DNA of 7,499 nt from Paracoccaceae bacterium. GTDB lineage: Bacteria > Pseudomonadota > Alphaproteobacteria > Rhodobacterales > Rhodobacteraceae. Under the pieces are notes generated by a model. That model did not search any database. It was given only the letters and a program-made list of their open reading frames with translations, and had not been told where the DNA came from. Of the stretch, positions 5,326 through 7,499 are shown one piece after another (positions within the stretch are counted from its first letter, which is position 1; each line of letters starts with the position of its first letter). The stretch covers positions 316 through 7,814 of the forward strand of contig DQCI01000035.1 of the NCBI GenBank assembly GCA_003545125.1. Reading direction: 5' to 3'. The translations under genes were made by a program, and so were the position numbers.

Positions 5326-5393
5326 CGAAATCCGTTGCGGATTTCGGATCGGTTTCCGTTCGGAAACCGTGCCGTTTTCCGCATCGGAAAACG
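5326..5393. repeat. Three consecutive perfect 9-bp inverted repeats
   Basis: Repeat A has CGAAATCCG (5326-5334), gap TTG, CGGATTTCG (5338-5346). Repeat B has CGGTTTCCG (5350-5358), gap TT, CGGAAACCG (5361-5369). Repeat C has CGTTTTCCG (5373-5381), gap CAT, CGGAAAACG (5385-5393). All arms are exactly 9 nt and fully paired, separated by GAT and TGC, with centres 23.5 nt apart. All share the core TCCG-N2/3-CGGA, while the outer bases differ in a compensating manner. They lie between thioesterase 2 and the MATE gene. As RNA they would form three adjacent hairpins; as DNA, three dyads about 2.2 helical turns apart. There is no following T tract, so this is not a standard terminator. Confidence 0.85.
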
Positions 5394-5422
5394 TGCGCCC
5401 GACGGATCCGCGGTGCGGCGCC

Positions 5423-6784
5423 TTGACCGCCCCCCGCGACACCGGCACCGCTCCTTCAGGGACCGACCCCCGGCGCCCGGTCACCCACGGTCGGGTCCTG
5501 CATATCGCCGTGCCGGTCGTGCTCGCCAATGCCACCGTGCCGATCCTCGGCGCGGTCGACACCGGCGTGGTCGGACAAATGGGCGAGGCCGCGCCGATCG
5601 GCGCGGTCGGGATCGGGGCAATCACGCTGTCGGCGGTCTACTGGATCTTCGGCTTTCTGCGCATGGGCACGGCGGGCATGACGGCCCAGGCCCACGGCGC
5701 AGGCGACGACCGGGAGGTCGCGGCGCTGCTCACCCGGGCGCTGCTTATCGGCCTGGCCGCCGGGCTCGGGTTCATCGCGTTGCAGGTGCCGCTGTTCTGG
5801 GGGGCGTTCGAGATCTCGCCCGCCACCCTTGAAGTGGAAAGCCTCGCGCGCAGCTACATGGGCATCCGGGTGCTGTCGGCCCCCGCCGCCATTGCGCTCT
5901 ATGGTGTCATGGGCTGGCTGATCGCGCTCGAACGCACCCGTCAGCTCTTCGCCGTCCAGTTCACCATGAACGCGCTAAACATCGGGCTCGATCTGTTGTT
6001 CGTGCTCGGGTTCGGCTGGGGCGTCGAGGGGGTTGCGGTGGCCACGGCGCTGGCGGAATGGACCGGCCTCGGGCTGGGCCTGTGGTTCTGTCGCTCGGCC
6101 TTCGCGTCGCCGGCCTGGCGCGACTGGGTCCAGGTGTTTCACCGGGCCACGCTGGGGCGGATGCTGAAGGTGAACACCGACATCATGATCCGCTCGGCGC
6201 TGCTCCAGGCGATCTTCGTGAGCTTCATGTTCGTCGGCGCCCGATTCGGCGATGTGACGCTGGCTGCCAACCAGGTGTTGCTGCAATTCCTGATGATCAC
6301 GGCTTACGCGATGGACGGCTTCGCCTTCGGCGCCGAAAGCCTCATCGGCCAGGCGCTGGGCGCGCGCGACCGGGGGCGGCTGAGGCAGGCCGCCGTGATG
6401 ACGAGCATCTGGGGGCTGGTGACGGTGTTCGTGCTGGCGCTGGCCTTCCTGGTCGGGGGCGGGTGGATCATCGAGCTGATGACCACGGCTGAGGACGTGC
6501 GCGCGGCCGCGCGGGGCTATCTCGGCTGGATGGTGGCCGCGCCCGTGCTGGGCTGGGCGGCCTGGATGCTTGATGGTATCTTCATCGGGGCCACCGCCAC
6601 GCGGGACATGCGCAACATGATGATCCTGTCGTTCCTGATCTACCTCGCCGCTCTCGCCGCGCTCTTGCCGGTGATGGGCAATCACGGGCTGTGGGCGGCG
6701 CTTCTCATCTCCTTCGTGGCCCGGGGCATCACCCTGGGCCTGCGCTACCCGGCCCTGGAGGCCGAAGCCGATGCCGCCGCCTGA
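5423..6784 (+). CDS. MATE family efflux transporter, DinF-like
   Basis: A predicted inner-membrane exporter of 453 residues with about 12 membrane helices, using a sodium or proton gradient to expel drugs or metabolites. The N-terminal half holds VDTGVVGQMG (45-54) and FLRMGTAGMTAQAHGA (78-93), signatures of the DinF branch. The second half repeats the MATE fold with DIMIRSALLQAIFVSFMF and AMDGFAFGAESLIGQALGAR. Length is normal for the family. The start is uncertain. A GTG at 5369 (471 residues) and one at 5393 lie in or at the end of the palindrome array and lack a good ribosome site. TTG 5423 gives MTAPRDTG, a more natural N-terminus before TM1, but its Shine-Dalgarno is also weak. It is downstream of the thioesterase pair on the same strand and overlaps the next gene by 14 nt. 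Confidence 0.9.
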   Translation: MTAPRDTGTAPSGTDPRRPVTHGRVLHIAVPVVLANATVPILGAVDTGVVGQMGEAAPIGAVGIGAITLSAVYWIFGFLRMGTAGMTAQAHGAGDDREVAALLTRALLIGLAAGLGFIALQVPLFWGAFEISPATLEVESLARSYMGIRVLSAPAAIALYGVMGWLIALERTRQLFAVQFTMNALNIGLDLLFVLGFGWGVEGVAVATALAEWTGLGLGLWFCRSAFASPAWRDWVQVFHRATLGRMLKVNTDIMIRSALLQAIFVSFMFVGARFGDVTLAANQVLLQFLMITAYAMDGFAFGAESLIGQALGARDRGRLRQAAVMTSIWGLVTVFVLALAFLVGGGWIIELMTTAEDVRAAARGYLGWMVAAPVLGWAAWMLDGIFIGATATRDMRNMMILSFLIYLAALAALLPVMGNHGLWAALLISFVARGITLGLRYPALEAEADAAA

Positions 6785-7499
6785 CCTGCACCTTCCCGAG
6801 GTGCTCGACTGGCTGATGATGGGCGACCCGGCGGTCGCGTACATGACGGCGCGCGATCTCCTGGATGACGACCGGCCCGATCTCGGCGCCTGCATCGCCA
6901 CCGAAGGCTGAGGCGCCGCGCTGCTCGCCGCGCGCCATGCAAACGGGCATTGGGGCCGCGGTTTCTATGTCCCGAAATGGATCTCGACGCATTACACCCT
7001 GCTCGATCTCGCGACCTTGTCCTGCCCGCCGGTGCCTCAGATCACCGACAGCGTGACCGCGGTGCTCGACGAGCTGAACCAAGGCAGGCCCGGCGGCAAG
7101 ACCGTCTATACCGACACCTGCATCAACGGCTTGGTGCTGAACTACGCGAGCCGGTTCGGGGCCGCCGGGGTCCAACTCGCGCCCATTGTTGATTTCCTGC
7201 TCGCCGACGCGATGCCTGACGGCGGATTCAACTGTCTGCGCGCACGGTCGGGGCGCGGCATTCGTCGCTGCATTCGACCGTTTCGGTGCTGGACGGCTTC
7301 GCGGCCTTTTGCGCGGCGGGGCATGTTCACCGGGCAGCGGAGGTCGATGCGCAGGCCGAGGCCGCGCGCGACTTCATCCTGTGCCACCGCTTCTACCGCT
7401 CCGACCGGACCGGCGCGGTGATCGACCCGGATTTTCTGACATTCCCGGTCTCGCCGCGCTGGTACTACAACATCCTGCGCGGGCTCGACCATTTCGCCT
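6771..7499 (+). pseudogene. Prenyltransferase/squalene-cyclase-like alpha-alpha-toroid protein, broken and partial
   Basis: The start is clear: GGAGG (6757-6761) lies 9 nt before ATG 6771, inside the end of the MATE gene. The first 46 codons give VLDWLMMGDPAVAYMTARDL and stop at TGA 6909-6911. The same frame then resumes GAALLAARHANGHWGRGFY, FLLADAMPDGGFNC and so on. Family members read TEGWGA at the stop, so the TGA is a TGG tryptophan codon with one G-to-A change. A second lesion lies in the GGGG run at 7250-7253: restoring one G joins FNCLRARSG to ARHSSLHSTVSVLDGF in the next frame, which continues through FILCHRFYRSDRTGAVIDP and PRWYYNILRGLDHFA to the window edge. The fold is that of terpenoid cyclases and prenyltransferases, but these short bacterial members have no known reaction. 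The 3' end is outside the window. Confidence 0.85.

Noticed and set aside
4651..5625. 324-codon minus-strand ORF opposite the thioesterase genes
   Set aside because: Open by GC-rich codon bias only; the plus-strand genes have clear motifs, starts and coupling.
5975..6901. 308-codon minus-strand ORF opposite the MATE gene
   Set aside because: Histidine-, arginine- and proline-rich shadow of the membrane protein with no family resemblance.
1..7499. CRISPR array, tRNA, rRNA, insertion sequence or prophage genes
   Set aside because: No regularly spaced direct repeats, tRNA-like cloverleaf, transposase motif or phage structural gene could be recognised on either strand.

Overview
The window is high-GC DNA of alphaproteobacterial character. 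The protein sequences and gene order (a universal stress protein, a cupin, paired MerR regulators next to fatty-acid oxidation genes, PaaI-type thioesterases and a DinF-like MATE exporter) suggest the family Rhodobacteraceae. This is inferred from recalled family resemblance. No database search was possible.

Left arm (1-2250): a universal stress protein gene (165-620, +) is followed by a gene-poor stretch. A block read on the minus strand then holds a cupin gene (1027-1500) with a possible 49-codon ORF overlapping its stop. Upstream of the cupin lies the remnant of a thiolase (about 1506-1740), and further upstream an intact 70-residue ribbon-helix-helix-like protein (2036-2248).

Centre (2248-4110, minus): an acyl-CoA dehydrogenase has collapsed to about 0.8 kb, with a large internal deletion and several frameshifts. 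It is preceded by two intact, paralogous MerR-type regulator genes (3158-3538 and 3742-4110). A perfect 18-bp palindrome (3602-3619) lies upstream of the first regulator, within a promoter-like element with a 19-bp spacer, the geometry typical of MerR-controlled promoters.

Right arm (4328-7499, plus): this side diverges from the MerR genes. Two overlapping hotdog thioesterase genes (4328-4792 and 4789-5292) are followed by three consecutive perfect 9-bp inverted repeats (5326-5393) and then a DinF-like MATE transporter gene (about 5423-6784). An alpha-alpha-toroid, prenyltransferase/squalene-cyclase-like gene overlaps the MATE end. It is broken by an in-frame TGA and a one-base frameshift, and it runs off the window.

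Taken together, this looks like a beta-oxidation locus in decay. The two catalytic genes (dehydrogenase and thiolase) are deleted internally, while the regulators, the putative operator, the small coupled protein and the divergent thioesterase/exporter operon look intact. No clearly new defence or mobile system was found. The most unexplained structure is the regularly spaced triple palindrome ahead of the MATE gene.
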